Shown here: positions 1 to 8,616 of the stretch, in pieces | How the letters are laid out: each line of letters starts with the position of its first letter | Position numbering within the stretch: position 1 is the first letter of the stretch | Assembly (NCBI RefSeq): GCF_000714935.1 | Contig: NZ_JMIR01000006.1 | Span: 62,001 to 126,000, forward strand | Origin: Tumebacillus flagellatus | Lineage (GTDB): Bacteria > Bacillota > Bacilli > Tumebacillales > Tumebacillaceae | Length of the DNA stretch: 64,000 nucleotides | Reading direction: 5' to 3' | Program-made: the position numbers and the translations under genes | Notes under the pieces: generated by a model | Told to the model about the DNA's origin: nothing | Database searches by the model: none | Seen by the model: only the letters and a program-made list of their open reading frames with translations

Positions 1-1
1 C

Positions 2-40
2 GTGAAAACGATCGGCCTTTTGTTCGACAAGAGTGTCTAA
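2..40 (+). CDS. 3' end of an upstream gene (partial)
   Basis: The first 40 bases read in one frame as VKTIGLLFDKSV followed by TAA, and a strong terminator starts about 20 bases later. This fits the last codons of a rightward gene whose body lies outside the window. Twelve residues are too few to name a family. A second frame is also open here but runs through the terminator, so it is less likely. Confidence 0.4.
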   Translation: MKTIGLLFDKSV

Positions 41-57
41 TCCTCTTGCAACGAATG

Positions 58-98
58 CAAAAAACCGCACGCCCTGACGAAGGGACGTGCGGTTTTTT
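58..98. terminator. Bidirectional intrinsic terminator
   Basis: AAAACCGCACG at 61-71 pairs with CGTGCGGTTTT at 86-96, the stem continues with CCCT/AGGG, and a T run follows. The A run on the left side lets it work for the leftward small-gene pair as well as for the gene entering from the left edge. Confidence 0.8.
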
Positions 99-118
99 GC
101 TAGGTATGGTTTGGAAGC

Positions 119-514
119 TTACAGCTGGTTGACCGAAAACGCAATCGACACCACAATCATCAAAAGCGCCGAGATCAACATCGTGATGTCCCTCCCGCGC
201 TCTCGGAGGGATTGTGCATCCCGTTCGTTCAGTGCACGGTTGGCTTCTTCGTATTCACGCTTCTCTTCGATCGTTTTGAACTTCATCATCGCCAAGTAGT
301 TCGGCACGCCCATCCGGCGGCGAAAACTGAACAGGCGCGAGAAAACCACGACCCCGATGATCAAGTAGATCAGACCGATTTGAAACACCCCGTTCGAGAT
401 GCGGGTGGACAATTCGGCGAACGTGTCCGGGCGGTAGCGCAGCCATTGATAGAGTGCGATCAGCACCGCGCTCACGATGCCGATCAACAGGCCCCGCAGG
501 AAACCTCTGCGCAT
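119..514 (-). CDS. Small membrane protein of unknown function
   Basis: The product has 131 residues and three predicted hydrophobic segments: residues about 5-22, 45-62 and a C-terminal helix around 110-127. Charged residues rich in Arg and Glu lie between the last two, so a central soluble stretch is expected on one side of the membrane. Size and layout resemble the small DUF3899-type membrane proteins of Bacillales, but I cannot confirm the family. It is the second gene of a leftward pair, 12 bases after the 94-residue gene upstream, and it is followed by the bidirectional terminator. Confidence 0.6.
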   Translation of the reverse strand: MRRGFLRGLLIGIVSAVLIALYQWLRYRPDTFAELSTRISNGVFQIGLIYLIIGVVVFSRLFSFRRRMGVPNYLAMMKFKTIEEKREYEEANRALNERDAQSLRERGRDITMLISALLMIVVSIAFSVNQL

Positions 515-526
515 GGGGGCACCTCC

Positions 527-811
527 CTATAGGTTGTAGATGCTCTCGACTTCTTCGTTTTCAAATTCCATCTCGCGCTCCCGGTTCTTCTCGCGGAAGC
601 TGACGACATAATGCGTATACGTGCGTTCCTTCAACAGCAGGTCGGTCACGCCGAAGTCGGTTTGCAACTTCGCGGCGAGGTCGGTCTTGGCAGCTTGCGA
701 TTCCTCGTCCGGCGCGATCATCTCGATGGCGACCATCTGCGTCCAGCTGAGCAGGAGCAGGTCGAGGTCCGGCATCATTTCCACTTCAAAATCGTCTACG
801 ATATCAGACAC
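527..811 (-). CDS. Hypothetical acidic cytoplasmic protein
   Basis: A 94-residue protein with no signal peptide or membrane segment and a strongly acidic composition (many Asp and Glu at both ends). The start is GTG at 811, preceded by GAGGG at a suitable distance. It is the first gene of a two-gene leftward unit with the small membrane protein. I do not recognise a family. The mixed helix/strand pattern suggests a small folded domain rather than a spurious frame, and no better frame exists here. Confidence 0.6.
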   Translation of the reverse strand: MSDIVDDFEVEMMPDLDLLLLSWTQMVAIEMIAPDEESQAAKTDLAAKLQTDFGVTDLLLKERTYTHYVVSFREKNREREMEFENEEVESIYNL

Positions 812-965
812 AGAAATCCCTCTCTCGTTTCAAAGCTATCTCTTATCTTACCACATTTTGCACCTGCACAACCCTCAAACCCCTGTTGCAGAAGGGAAAA
901 ACGGCGCTCGTCCAGAACTAGTACGATAGAAAATGGAGTCGGACACAAGGGAGCGGAGGATGAAC

Positions 966-2099
966 ATGCGCGAGAGAGTCAAACTGTTGCAGGCAGGAGA
1001 TTTGCATATCGGGACGGCATTTTCCGGGAGCGGGTTCGGGGTGGAGAAAGCCCGCCGCCGCCGTCGGGAAGTGCTCGGCACGTTTCGCCTCTTGTGCGAA
1101 GCGGCGCAAACGTATCAAGTGGACGGGGTGCTGCTGACGGGCGACCTGTTTGAAGCGGAGTGGGTCAGCGAAGCGGAGGCCGCCGAAGTGCGGCACCTGC
1201 TCGGGCTGCTCGAGTGCCCGGTGTTGATCACCCCCGGCAACCACGACGCCCTCTTGCCGGGCAACCCCTATTCGTGGGGCGAGTGGCCTGCGAACGTGCA
1301 CATCTTCGGCCCGCAAGTGGAAGCCAAACGCCTGCCGGAGCTGGGCTTGACCGTGCACGGCTACGGCTACGGGCAGAAGTGGGTGCGCGAGAACCCGATG
1401 CGCGGGTATAAAGTGCCGGATGACGGCGGTCTGCACGTCGTGATGATTCACGGCTCCTATGAATCTCCCGAACAGACCCCCTATTGGCCGGTGTCCCGTG
1501 ACGAACTCCTGTCCTTGGGTGCCGATTATGTCGCCCTCGGCCATTATCACCAAGCGCAAGTCCTGCTCGACGCAGGCGGACTCTTGCAAGCGGCGTACGC
1601 CGGGTCGCTGGAGCCGTTGGGCTTTGACGAGACGGACGAGCACGGCGCGTTTCTTCTGCACGTGGGGCGGGGCGGTGCCCGCGTCGAATGGCTTGCGCTG
1701 GCACAGCGCGCCTACCGCCGGCTGGAGATCGACCTCGACGGGTGCAGTCACTTGCTGGAAGCGGCCGACCGGATTCGCGAAGCCGTTCCGGCAAATTGGC
1801 AAGGTCAAGACTTGGTTGAGGCGGTGCTGGTCGGCGCGGTCGACCCGGCGCTGCAGCTCGATTTGCAAGACCTCGCCGAACGCCTCGCCGACCTCGCGTT
1901 TCACTTGCGCTTGACCGACCGCACGCACCCGGACCTCGACGGCGATGCCTACGCGCCCGCCACGGCTCCGGGGCGGTTCGTCGCCAAGATGCGCGAGCGG
2001 CTCGCCGCAGAGCCGGACGAAGCGAAACGCCGCTTGCTGGAGCGAGCGTTGGTGATCGGACTACACGCGTATGAACGCGGCAAGGCGGTGACCTCATGA
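966..2099 (+). CDS. yhaO: SbcD/YhaO-type metallophosphoesterase (DNA repair exonuclease)
   Basis: This is a calcineurin-like phosphoesterase of the Mre11/SbcD/YhaO group, a Mn2+-dependent nuclease that works with an SbcC/Rad50-like ATPase on DNA ends. The metal-site motifs appear in order: DLHIG (residues 12-16), GDLFE (about 60), GNHD (about 91), an HGSYE motif, then GHYH (about 186). About 377 residues is normal for YhaO. ATG 966 is chosen because GGAGG at 955-959 is six bases upstream; ATG 960 is too close. The stop overlaps the next gene's ATG (ATGA at 2096-2099), so the two subunits are translationally coupled. Confidence 0.88.
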   Translation: MRERVKLLQAGDLHIGTAFSGSGFGVEKARRRRREVLGTFRLLCEAAQTYQVDGVLLTGDLFEAEWVSEAEAAEVRHLLGLLECPVLITPGNHDALLPGNPYSWGEWPANVHIFGPQVEAKRLPELGLTVHGYGYGQKWVRENPMRGYKVPDDGGLHVVMIHGSYESPEQTPYWPVSRDELLSLGADYVALGHYHQAQVLLDAGGLLQAAYAGSLEPLGFDETDEHGAFLLHVGRGGARVEWLALAQRAYRRLEIDLDGCSHLLEAADRIREAVPANWQGQDLVEAVLVGAVDPALQLDLQDLAERLADLAFHLRLTDRTHPDLDGDAYAPATAPGRFVAKMRERLAAEPDEAKRRLLERALVIGLHAYERGKAVTS

Positions 2100-4615
2100 A
2101 GATTCAAAAAGCCCGAATCGATGGATTCGGACGCTACGCCGACCAAGACTTTGAGTTCGGCGGCGGCCTCAACGTCATCTACGGCAAAAACGAAGCGGGC
2201 AAGAGCACGCTGCAACATTTCCTGCTCGCCATGCTCTACGGCCAGAAAAACCCCAAGCGCAAGCGCACCGTCTACTTGGACGAGGAGCAGAAGTACCGCC
2301 CGTGGCAGACGGGGATCTACGGAGGCAAACTCTGGTTTCACGCAGACGGAGCGGACTATCGCATCGAGCGCAACTTGCGCCGCGAAGACGAATGGGTGCG
2401 GCTGTTTCTGAACGCGACGGGCGAAGAGGTGACGGGGCGGTTTGACCTCGACTCCCGCAAGGAACCGGCGTTTGCGCAAAGCCTGTTGGGGGCGGACCGC
2501 GATCTTTTTTCCCATGCGCTGTGCGTGGGGCCGGTGGCGGAGCGCGACCGACTGGCGTGGCTGAAAAGCACCGTGCGCCAAGGCGGACAGGCGGGCGAAG
2601 GGCGGGAGATGGCGACGCAAGACCAGCAACAGATGCGCCTCGCCGAAGAAGCGATCGCAAAGCAACTGGACGCTCTCGGTTCTGAGCGCGCCGCTTCCAA
2701 GCCGTACGGAGCGGCGGTGAAGCTGGTCGACGAACGCCGCCGCGCGCTCAACGACGCCTTGGAGCGCGAGCGCACGCAAGCGGGGGCGCGTCAAGAAGCG
2801 GAGCAGACCGAGACGGAGTGGCAGGAGTTCGCGCGGGAGGAGCAGGAACTGCGCGGCAGACTGATCGAAAAACTGACGCACTACGTAAGCCTGCAGGAAG
2901 CGAAGCGCGGTCGGGTCCAAGGGCGAATCGACCACCTCACCCTCCTGCTGGAGCAAAACCGATCCGCCGAGCTTGAAGAGCTCTCCGGCCTCAACGAAGA
3001 GACGTACCGCGAACTGCAGAACGACTTCAACCGCCTGCTCAACGCCAAGAAGGAACTCGACAACTACCAAAAGCGCCTCGACGTGCTTCAAGAGGAGTCG
3101 CAGGAAGCGATGCGCTATGTGGCGGAGCACCGCCGTTTTGACGAGGGCCAACTGTTGGAAGTCGAACGCACCGCCCAGCGCTTGGAGTGGTACGAAAACG
3201 AAAAGCCCGCCGCCCGGACGGCCGACCCGGCGGAGCGCGAGACGCTCGCCGCCAAGCAAAAGCAGGCCCGCGGCAAAGTCTGGATGTTCGGCGCGGCGGC
3301 GGTGTTGAGCACGCCGCTCACCTTCCTGCACTGGGCGGCGATCTTGGCAGTGCTCGCGCTCTTGGCGCTTGCGGTCGTCACCGCGCTCAGCATCCCGCGC
3401 TTGCAGACGGAGATCGAACACTGGGACGCCGAACGGGAGCGGGAAGCGTTGGAGCAGGAAGCAGACCAGGCTGAGCAAGCGCGCTTGGAAGCGTACCTCC
3501 AAGACCTGCTCGCCGACTTCAACGTCGACACGCCGCGCCAGTACCGCCAGAAGTGGAACAACCTGCTGAAAGCCCGCGAACAAGCGGCGCTGTACGAACG
3601 GCAGACGCTGTGGCTCTCCGGCGAAGTGTCGCGGGCGAAGGGCGAGCGCGACATCCTCGCCCGCCGTATGCTCCGCCAAATCGGCGGCGAAGAGTCGCAA
3701 GCGTCGCGCATGGACACCGAGCAGTTGCGCCACGTCATCTCGTCGTGGGAGCGCCGCTTCAGCGAAGCGAAAGCCCTGCAGCAGCAAGCGTCGATCTGGG
3801 AGCGCGAGGCGGACCAACTGCGCTTCGAGCTGCAACAGCTGGCGACCGACCTGACGCGCTGGGAGGAAATCGCCGCCCGCTTCGGCGTGCAGACGGAGAC
3901 GCCGTCGCTGTTCTACCAGCCGGAAGACGTGACGACAGCCGAGTTGGAGGGACTCTACCAGAGTTGGGACGCCGCCGAACGCCTCTTGCTCGAAAAAAAA
4001 TCCACCGTCACGGAAGCCGCCGTTCGCTACCGCACGCTGGTGGAAGGCCAGAAGTCGCTCTCCGACCTGCTCATGGAGAAGGAGCAAGCGGAAGCGGATC
4101 TCGCGCACCTTGAAGCACAGCGCAGCGCCCTCTTGCTCGCTCAAGAAGTATGGGGCGAAGTGCGGGAGGAACTCTATCAGACGGTGGCCCCGCAATTTGC
4201 GTCCACTCTCGCCGGCGTGGCGGCGCGCATCACCGAGGGCCGCTACGGCGATCTCACCTTGGACAGCGCGGACCGCGTTCAAGCGATTTCGCCGGACTCC
4301 GGGCACACCGTCGATTTGGCGTCGCTCAGCGAAGGCACGATCGACCAGATTTCGTTTGCAATGGGCTTGGCACTGTCCGGCTGGAGCATTCCGGGCGGCG
4401 AGACGTTGCCGCTCTTGCTCGACGAGCCGTTCCGCCGCTATGACGACGAGCGCTTGGACGCCGTGCTGACCGTGCTGCTCGAAGAAGCTCGAAACCGCCA
4501 GATCTTTCTGTTCACCTGCCGCGAGCAAGAAGTGGAGCGGGTGCTGCGGGCGGGCGGCGAACGCGTCCAGCTGGTCGAGTTAACACCGAGCAAATATGGT
4601 ATGATAAACCAGTAA
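2096..4615 (+). CDS. yhaN: SbcC/YhaN-type coiled-coil ATPase
   Basis: An 839-residue SMC/Rad50-like ATPase, the partner of the nuclease encoded just upstream. The N-terminus carries the ABC-type P-loop (YGKNEAGKST, about residues 30-39), long Glu/Arg-rich coiled coils follow, and the C-terminus has the signature-like LSEGTIDQ and a Walker B ending LLLDEP. A hydrophobic stretch near residues 398-430 interrupts the coiled coil. YhaN-type proteins carry such an insertion and SbcC proper does not, so the protein may be membrane-anchored. The ATGA overlap indicates co-translation. Likely role: processing of damaged DNA ends. Confidence 0.86.
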   Translation: MKIQKARIDGFGRYADQDFEFGGGLNVIYGKNEAGKSTLQHFLLAMLYGQKNPKRKRTVYLDEEQKYRPWQTGIYGGKLWFHADGADYRIERNLRREDEWVRLFLNATGEEVTGRFDLDSRKEPAFAQSLLGADRDLFSHALCVGPVAERDRLAWLKSTVRQGGQAGEGREMATQDQQQMRLAEEAIAKQLDALGSERAASKPYGAAVKLVDERRRALNDALERERTQAGARQEAEQTETEWQEFAREEQELRGRLIEKLTHYVSLQEAKRGRVQGRIDHLTLLLEQNRSAELEELSGLNEETYRELQNDFNRLLNAKKELDNYQKRLDVLQEESQEAMRYVAEHRRFDEGQLLEVERTAQRLEWYENEKPAARTADPAERETLAAKQKQARGKVWMFGAAAVLSTPLTFLHWAAILAVLALLALAVVTALSIPRLQTEIEHWDAEREREALEQEADQAEQARLEAYLQDLLADFNVDTPRQYRQKWNNLLKAREQAALYERQTLWLSGEVSRAKGERDILARRMLRQIGGEESQASRMDTEQLRHVISSWERRFSEAKALQQQASIWEREADQLRFELQQLATDLTRWEEIAARFGVQTETPSLFYQPEDVTTAELEGLYQSWDAAERLLLEKKSTVTEAAVRYRTLVEGQKSLSDLLMEKEQAEADLAHLEAQRSALLLAQEVWGEVREELYQTVAPQFASTLAGVAARITEGRYGDLTLDSADRVQAISPDSGHTVDLASLSEGTIDQISFAMGLALSGWSIPGGETLPLLLDEPFRRYDDERLDAVLTVLLEEARNRQIFLFTCREQEVERVLRAGGERVQLVELTPSKYGMINQ

Positions 4616-4639
4616 GCGTTGATACAGGGGGGACTGCAT

Positions 4640-5539
4640 ATGAAGAAAACGATCAGCGTCATCGGCGTGCCGATGGACCTCGGCCAAGGCCGGCGCGGCG
4701 TCGACATGGGCCCGGCCTCAATCCGCTATGCCGGACTCAAAGAGCGCGTGCAACGCCTCGGCTACACCGTGCTTGATCAAGGCAACGTACACGTACCGCA
4801 AGCAGAATCACATGAAGTCGAAAATCAGAAATTGAAATATCTGCCGGAAGTCACCCGAGTTTCCGAAGACCTCGCCTCGAAAGTGGCGAACGTCCTCGAA
4901 CAGGATCACTTCCCGATCATCCTCGGGGGCGACCATTCCATCGCCATCGGGTCGATCGCCGGCATCACCCAGAAGTACAAGAAACTCGGCGTGATCTGGT
5001 TTGACGCCCACGCGGACTTCAACACCGAGAACACCACGCCGTCGGGCAACATCCACGGCATGCCGCTGGCGTGCTGCCTCGGCGTCGGGCACGAGACGCT
5101 CGTCAACGTCGCCGGGTTTGCGCCGAAGATTCAACCGGAGAACGTCGTCATCGTCGGCGCGCGCTCCGTGGACCCGGAAGAGCGCAACTTGCTCAAAAAG
5201 CACGGGATCAAAGTGTTCGACATGCACGAAGTGGACAAGCTCGGCATCCACAAAGTCATGGAAGAAGCGATCGCCGTCGCCGGAAACGGCACGGACGGGA
5301 TCCACTTGTCGCTCGATTTGGACTCGATCGACCCGGACATGGCACCGGGCGTCGGCACGCCGGTTCTGGGCGGGATCACCTACCGCGAAGGGCACTTCGC
5401 GATGGAGTTGCTCTACCAGTCCGGCAAAGTCGTCTCGTGCGATGTCGTCGAAGTCAACCCGATCCTCGACGAGCACAACAAGACCGCCCGCACCGCCGTC
5501 GACTTGGTCTGCTCCTTGCTCGGCGAAGCGGTGATGTAG
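4640..5539 (+). CDS. rocF: Arginase
   Basis: Hydrolyses L-arginine to ornithine and urea in the cytoplasm, the first step of the arginase route of arginine catabolism. All binuclear Mn-site motifs are present: GGDHS (about residue 96), DAHAD (about 121), and DLDSIDP (about 225). The 299-residue length is typical. ATG 4640 is preferred over an upstream in-frame codon because GGGGGG lies eight bases before it. It starts about 24 bases after yhaN and is followed by its own terminator. Agmatinase or formiminoglutamase are possible relatives, but the TPSGNIHGMPLA segment is arginase-like. Confidence 0.9.
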   Translation: MKKTISVIGVPMDLGQGRRGVDMGPASIRYAGLKERVQRLGYTVLDQGNVHVPQAESHEVENQKLKYLPEVTRVSEDLASKVANVLEQDHFPIILGGDHSIAIGSIAGITQKYKKLGVIWFDAHADFNTENTTPSGNIHGMPLACCLGVGHETLVNVAGFAPKIQPENVVIVGARSVDPEERNLLKKHGIKVFDMHEVDKLGIHKVMEEAIAVAGNGTDGIHLSLDLDSIDPDMAPGVGTPVLGGITYREGHFAMELLYQSGKVVSCDVVEVNPILDEHNKTARTAVDLVCSLLGEAVM

Positions 5540-5569
5540 ATGTAAGTGCTTACACGAAGTATAAAAATC

Positions 5570-5605
5570 GACACTTTTGCCCTGTGCAAGAGTGTCTTTT
5601 TTTTT
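5570..5605 (+). terminator. Intrinsic terminator after arginase
   Basis: GACACTTTTGC pairs with GCAAGAGTGTC (one T-G wobble) around a CCTGT loop and is followed by nine T residues. Confidence 0.85.
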
Positions 5606-5633
5606 AGCTTAAACCCAAGTAACCACATTGGTA

Positions 5634-5663
5634 TTGACGGTTTGGAGAAAAGGGGGATATAAT
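5634..5663 (+). promoter_or_regulatory. Sigma-A promoter of the cysH operon
   Basis: TTGACG (5634-5639) and a perfect TATAAT (5658-5663) are separated by 18 bases, about 90 bases upstream of the cysH start. It is the only strong promoter-like pair in the gap after the arginase terminator. I saw no SAM riboswitch in the leader, so control is probably at initiation by a regulator such as CymR, which I cannot verify. Confidence 0.7.
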
Positions 5664-5752
5664 TACCTGAAAAGTCGGGTTTGGGAGAGTAGGAACCCTA
5701 CGCATCTGACCTGTATATCTTACAAAGAACATGGGAAAAGGGAGCGTGTGGC

Positions 5753-6454
5753 ATGAGCACCAAACAATTGCTGCTGACAGCCGAACAAGTGGCTGAATTG
5801 AATGAACAATACGTAGGCAAGACTCCGCAAGAAATTCTGCAACTGGCTTTCGAGAAGTTCGACAACATCTCGTTCGCGTGCTCGTTTGGCGCCGAAGATG
5901 TCGCACTCGTCGACATGATCGTCAAAATCAAGCCGGATGCCAAGATCTTCTACCTCGACACCGACGTACTCTTCGAAGAGACCTATCAAGTGCGCGATGA
6001 GATCTTGAACAAGTACTCCGCGAACTTGATCAAGTATTCTCCGCTGCTGACTTTGGAAGAACAAGCCGACCAGCACGGCGACAACCTGTGGTCGAACGAC
6101 CCGAACGCGTGCTGCAACATTCGCAAAGTCGAGCCGCTTACGCGTGCGCTCTCCACGCTCGACGCATGGATCACCGGCATTCGCCGCGATCAGGCACCGA
6201 CGCGCGCCAACGCCGGCGTCATCGAAGTCGACACCAAATTCAACCTGATCAAGTTCAACCCGATTGCGCTGTGGACGTGGGAAGACGTATGGGCGTACAT
6301 CCGCGCCAACGATGTTCCGTATAACAAGCTGCACGATCAAAACTATCCGTCGATCGGCTGCATTCACTGCACCCGCGCCGTCGCACCGGGCGAAGACCCG
6401 CGCGCAGGACGCTGGTCCGGCAACGACAAGACCGAGTGCGGTCTGCATAAATAA
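5753..6454 (+). CDS. cysH: Phosphoadenylyl/adenylyl-sulfate reductase
   Basis: Reduces activated sulfate (APS or PAPS) to sulfite with thioredoxin as donor, in cytoplasmic sulfate assimilation. The 233-residue protein has the PAPS-reductase fold and the four cysteines of the [4Fe-4S] type: CC at about residues 120-121 and CIHC near 203-206. The C-terminal ECGLH carries the catalytic cysteine. The Fe-S cysteines point to use of APS, which fits the lack of an APS kinase gene here. First gene of cysH-tauE-sat; ATG 5753 follows GGGAG. Confidence 0.92.
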   Translation: MSTKQLLLTAEQVAELNEQYVGKTPQEILQLAFEKFDNISFACSFGAEDVALVDMIVKIKPDAKIFYLDTDVLFEETYQVRDEILNKYSANLIKYSPLLTLEEQADQHGDNLWSNDPNACCNIRKVEPLTRALSTLDAWITGIRRDQAPTRANAGVIEVDTKFNLIKFNPIALWTWEDVWAYIRANDVPYNKLHDQNYPSIGCIHCTRAVAPGEDPRAGRWSGNDKTECGLHK

Positions 6455-6544
6455 GGCGGACTTGCGAGGGTTGCATACGGATGTAAGCCCCCGACAGGAC
6501 CGCCCCTCTAGAACGGCTTATCTTGCCTTGGAGGAGGCTGTGCA

Positions 6545-7357
6545 ATGAATTGGGAAGTGTCGATAGGCGGTTTTGTCGTGGGCTTGCTGGTGGGGTTGAC
6601 CGGCATGGGAGGCGCATTGGTCATGACGCCGATGATGATCTTCCTGTTCGGGGTCAACCCGACGGTGGCGGTGGGAACGGATCTGATTTACTCCTCGATC
6701 ACCAAACTGTTCGGCGCCTGGCAGCATTGGCGGCAGAAAACGGTCGACTGGGTCGCCGTCCGCTTGCTCTCCATGGGCAGCGTCCCCGGCGCATTGGCCG
6801 GTGCTGTCACCATGATGCTCTTGCAAAAAAGCTTTGCCGATTCCGTGCAAAGCATCGTCGGCAAACTGCTCGGCGTCACCTATTTGGCGATCGCGCTGTT
6901 TATGATCTGGCAGTTGTACCGCGCCTTGGCGCAGCGGCAACGCCGCAGAAGCGAATTGGAGACGGCCGCCGCTGCCGAGACCGGAGCGGCGGCAGTCGTT
7001 CGTCCGGACGCCAAGAAAATGATCTGGCTCGGCGTGATCGCCGGGTTTGTTGTCGGGTTGACCTCGGTTGGCTCCGGCACGCTGTTCATGGCGTTTCTCG
7101 TGGTCATCTATCCGATTGCGGTCGCTCGACTGGTCGGTACGGACATCGTGCAAGCGGTGCTCGTCACCGGCGTGGCGGGTCTTGCGCACTTGACGATGGG
7201 CAACGTCGACCTCACGCTGGTCGGCCAGCTGTTGATCGGCTCCATCCCCGGCATCTTGATCGGCAGCCGAATGACCACCAAAGTACCGGAAGGCTTTGTC
7301 AAAAGCGCCCTGTTCTTATTGATCTTCATGGCAGGGTATAAGATGTTGATGAAATAA
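6545..7357 (+). CDS. TauE/SafE-family sulfur anion transporter
   Basis: A 270-residue integral membrane protein with about eight hydrophobic helices arranged as two related halves, typical of the TauE/SafE (DUF81) family, which moves sulfite, sulfoacetate, sulfate or related anions. The two halves meet at a polar loop (about residues 125-155). Its place between cysH and sat suggests sulfate uptake, or export of excess sulfite made by CysH. It starts about 90 bases after cysH with a clear GGAGG. Direction of transport cannot be read from the sequence. Confidence 0.82.
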   Translation: MNWEVSIGGFVVGLLVGLTGMGGALVMTPMMIFLFGVNPTVAVGTDLIYSSITKLFGAWQHWRQKTVDWVAVRLLSMGSVPGALAGAVTMMLLQKSFADSVQSIVGKLLGVTYLAIALFMIWQLYRALAQRQRRRSELETAAAAETGAAAVVRPDAKKMIWLGVIAGFVVGLTSVGSGTLFMAFLVVIYPIAVARLVGTDIVQAVLVTGVAGLAHLTMGNVDLTLVGQLLIGSIPGILIGSRMTTKVPEGFVKSALFLLIFMAGYKMLMK

Positions 7358-7380
7358 ACAGGAAATGGGAGGTTGCTGCT

Positions 7381-8550
7381 GTGAGCGGATTGATTGCACC
7401 ACACGGAGGCACGTTGATCGACCGCGTGCTGACAGGAGAGGAACTTCAAAAACAGCGGGAGCGCGCGGCGGGGCTGAAACAAGTCGCGTTGGACGCCTTC
7501 GCGCTGTCGGACTTGGAACTGATCGCCGTCGGTGCGTTCTCGCCGCTGACCGGGTTTATGGGCAGTGCCGATTACAACAACGTGGTAGACAACATGCGCT
7601 TGGCAGACGGCACCGTCTGGTCGCTGCCGATCACGCTGCCGGTCACGGAAGAAGCGGCCGCAGCGATTGAAGTCGGCGAAAGCGTCGCGCTGGTCGGCGA
7701 GGACGGCGTGATCTACGGCTTGCTCGACGTCACCGAAAAATTCACGCCGGATAAAGTCCGGGAAGCAGAGAACGTCTACCGCACCGCCGAAGACGCGCAT
7801 CCGGGCGTCGCCAAGCTCTACGCCCGCCCGAACGTCTACCTCGCAGGCCCGATCTGGCTCTTGGAGCGCGACCCGAACAAGGACTTCCCGGATTTCCGTT
7901 TCGACCCGAAAGAAACGCGTCAGCTGTTTGCGGATCGCGGTTGGAAGACGGTCGTAGGCTTCCAAACCCGCAACCCGGTGCACCGCGCGCATGAATACAT
8001 TCAAAAATCCGCGCTGGAGATCGTCGACGGCCTGTTCTTGAACCCGCTCGTCGGCGAGACGAAGTCGGACGACATTCCGGCGGACGTGCGGATGGAATCG
8101 TATCAAGTGCTGCTCTCAAACTACTACCCGGCGGAGCGCGTGCAACTGGGCGTGTTCCCGGCCGCGATGCGTTATGCGGGCCCGCGCGAAGCGGTTTTCC
8201 ACGCGATGGTGCGCAAAAACTTCGGCTGCACGCACTTCATCGTCGGCCGCGACCACGCGGGTGTCGGCAGCTACTACGGCACGTACGACGCGCAGTTGAT
8301 CTTCTCGAACTTCACCGCCGAAGAACTGGGCATCCAGCCGCTGTTTTTTGAACACAGCTTCTACTGCACGAAATGCCAGTCGATGGCTTCGACCAAGACG
8401 TGCCCGCACGGCAAGGAAGACCATCTGACCCTCTCCGGCACCAAAGTCCGCGAGAAACTGCGCAACGGCGAAGCGCTGCCGGTCGAATTCACCCGCCCGG
8501 AAGTCGCTGCCGTTCTCATCCAAGGGCTGCGCGAGAAAGCGTCCGTCTAA
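7381..8550 (+). CDS. sat: Sulfate adenylyltransferase (ATP sulfurylase)
   Basis: Makes APS and pyrophosphate from sulfate and ATP, the activation step that feeds CysH. This is the single-chain Sat type of 389 residues: PUA-like N-terminal domain, then the nucleotidyltransferase domain with [11 protein letters not shown] (HRAH at about 201-204) and GRDHAGVG (about 293). A C-terminal Cys-containing segment (FYCTKCQSM, then CPHG) suggests a bound zinc, as in other bacterial Sat proteins. The GTG start at 7381 follows GGGAGG and lies 23 bases after the transporter gene. A terminator follows directly. Confidence 0.93.
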   Translation: MSGLIAPHGGTLIDRVLTGEELQKQRERAAGLKQVALDAFALSDLELIAVGAFSPLTGFMGSADYNNVVDNMRLADGTVWSLPITLPVTEEAAAAIEVGESVALVGEDGVIYGLLDVTEKFTPDKVREAENVYRTAEDAHPGVAKLYARPNVYLAGPIWLLERDPNKDFPDFRFDPKETRQLFADRGWKTVVGFQTRNPVHRAHEYIQKSALEIVDGLFLNPLVGETKSDDIPADVRMESYQVLLSNYYPAERVQLGVFPAAMRYAGPREAVFHAMVRKNFGCTHFIVGRDHAGVGSYYGTYDAQLIFSNFTAEELGIQPLFFEHSFYCTKCQSMASTKTCPHGKEDHLTLSGTKVREKLRNGEALPVEFTRPEVAAVLIQGLREKASV

Positions 8551-8563
8551 CTCCATTTGCACA

Positions 8564-8606
8564 CAAAAAAAGCCTTCGACCCGGTTTGGTGTCGAAGGCT
8601 TTTTTT
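8564..8606. terminator. Bidirectional terminator between sat and the XRE-TPR gene
   Basis: AGCCTTCGAC (8571-8580) and GTCGAAGGCT (8591-8600) form a perfect 10-bp stem flanked by A and T runs, so it can end both the sat operon and the leftward regulator gene. Confidence 0.9.
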
Positions 8607-8616
8607 CCTATCACCC

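Noticed and set aside
918-1928. Long leftward open frame opposite yhaO, and similar long frames opposite yhaN, glmS, ptsI and mtl genes
   Set aside because: They are antisense shadows of GC-rich genes with high third-position GC; no ribosome sites, and composition is Arg/His/Pro-rich nonsense.
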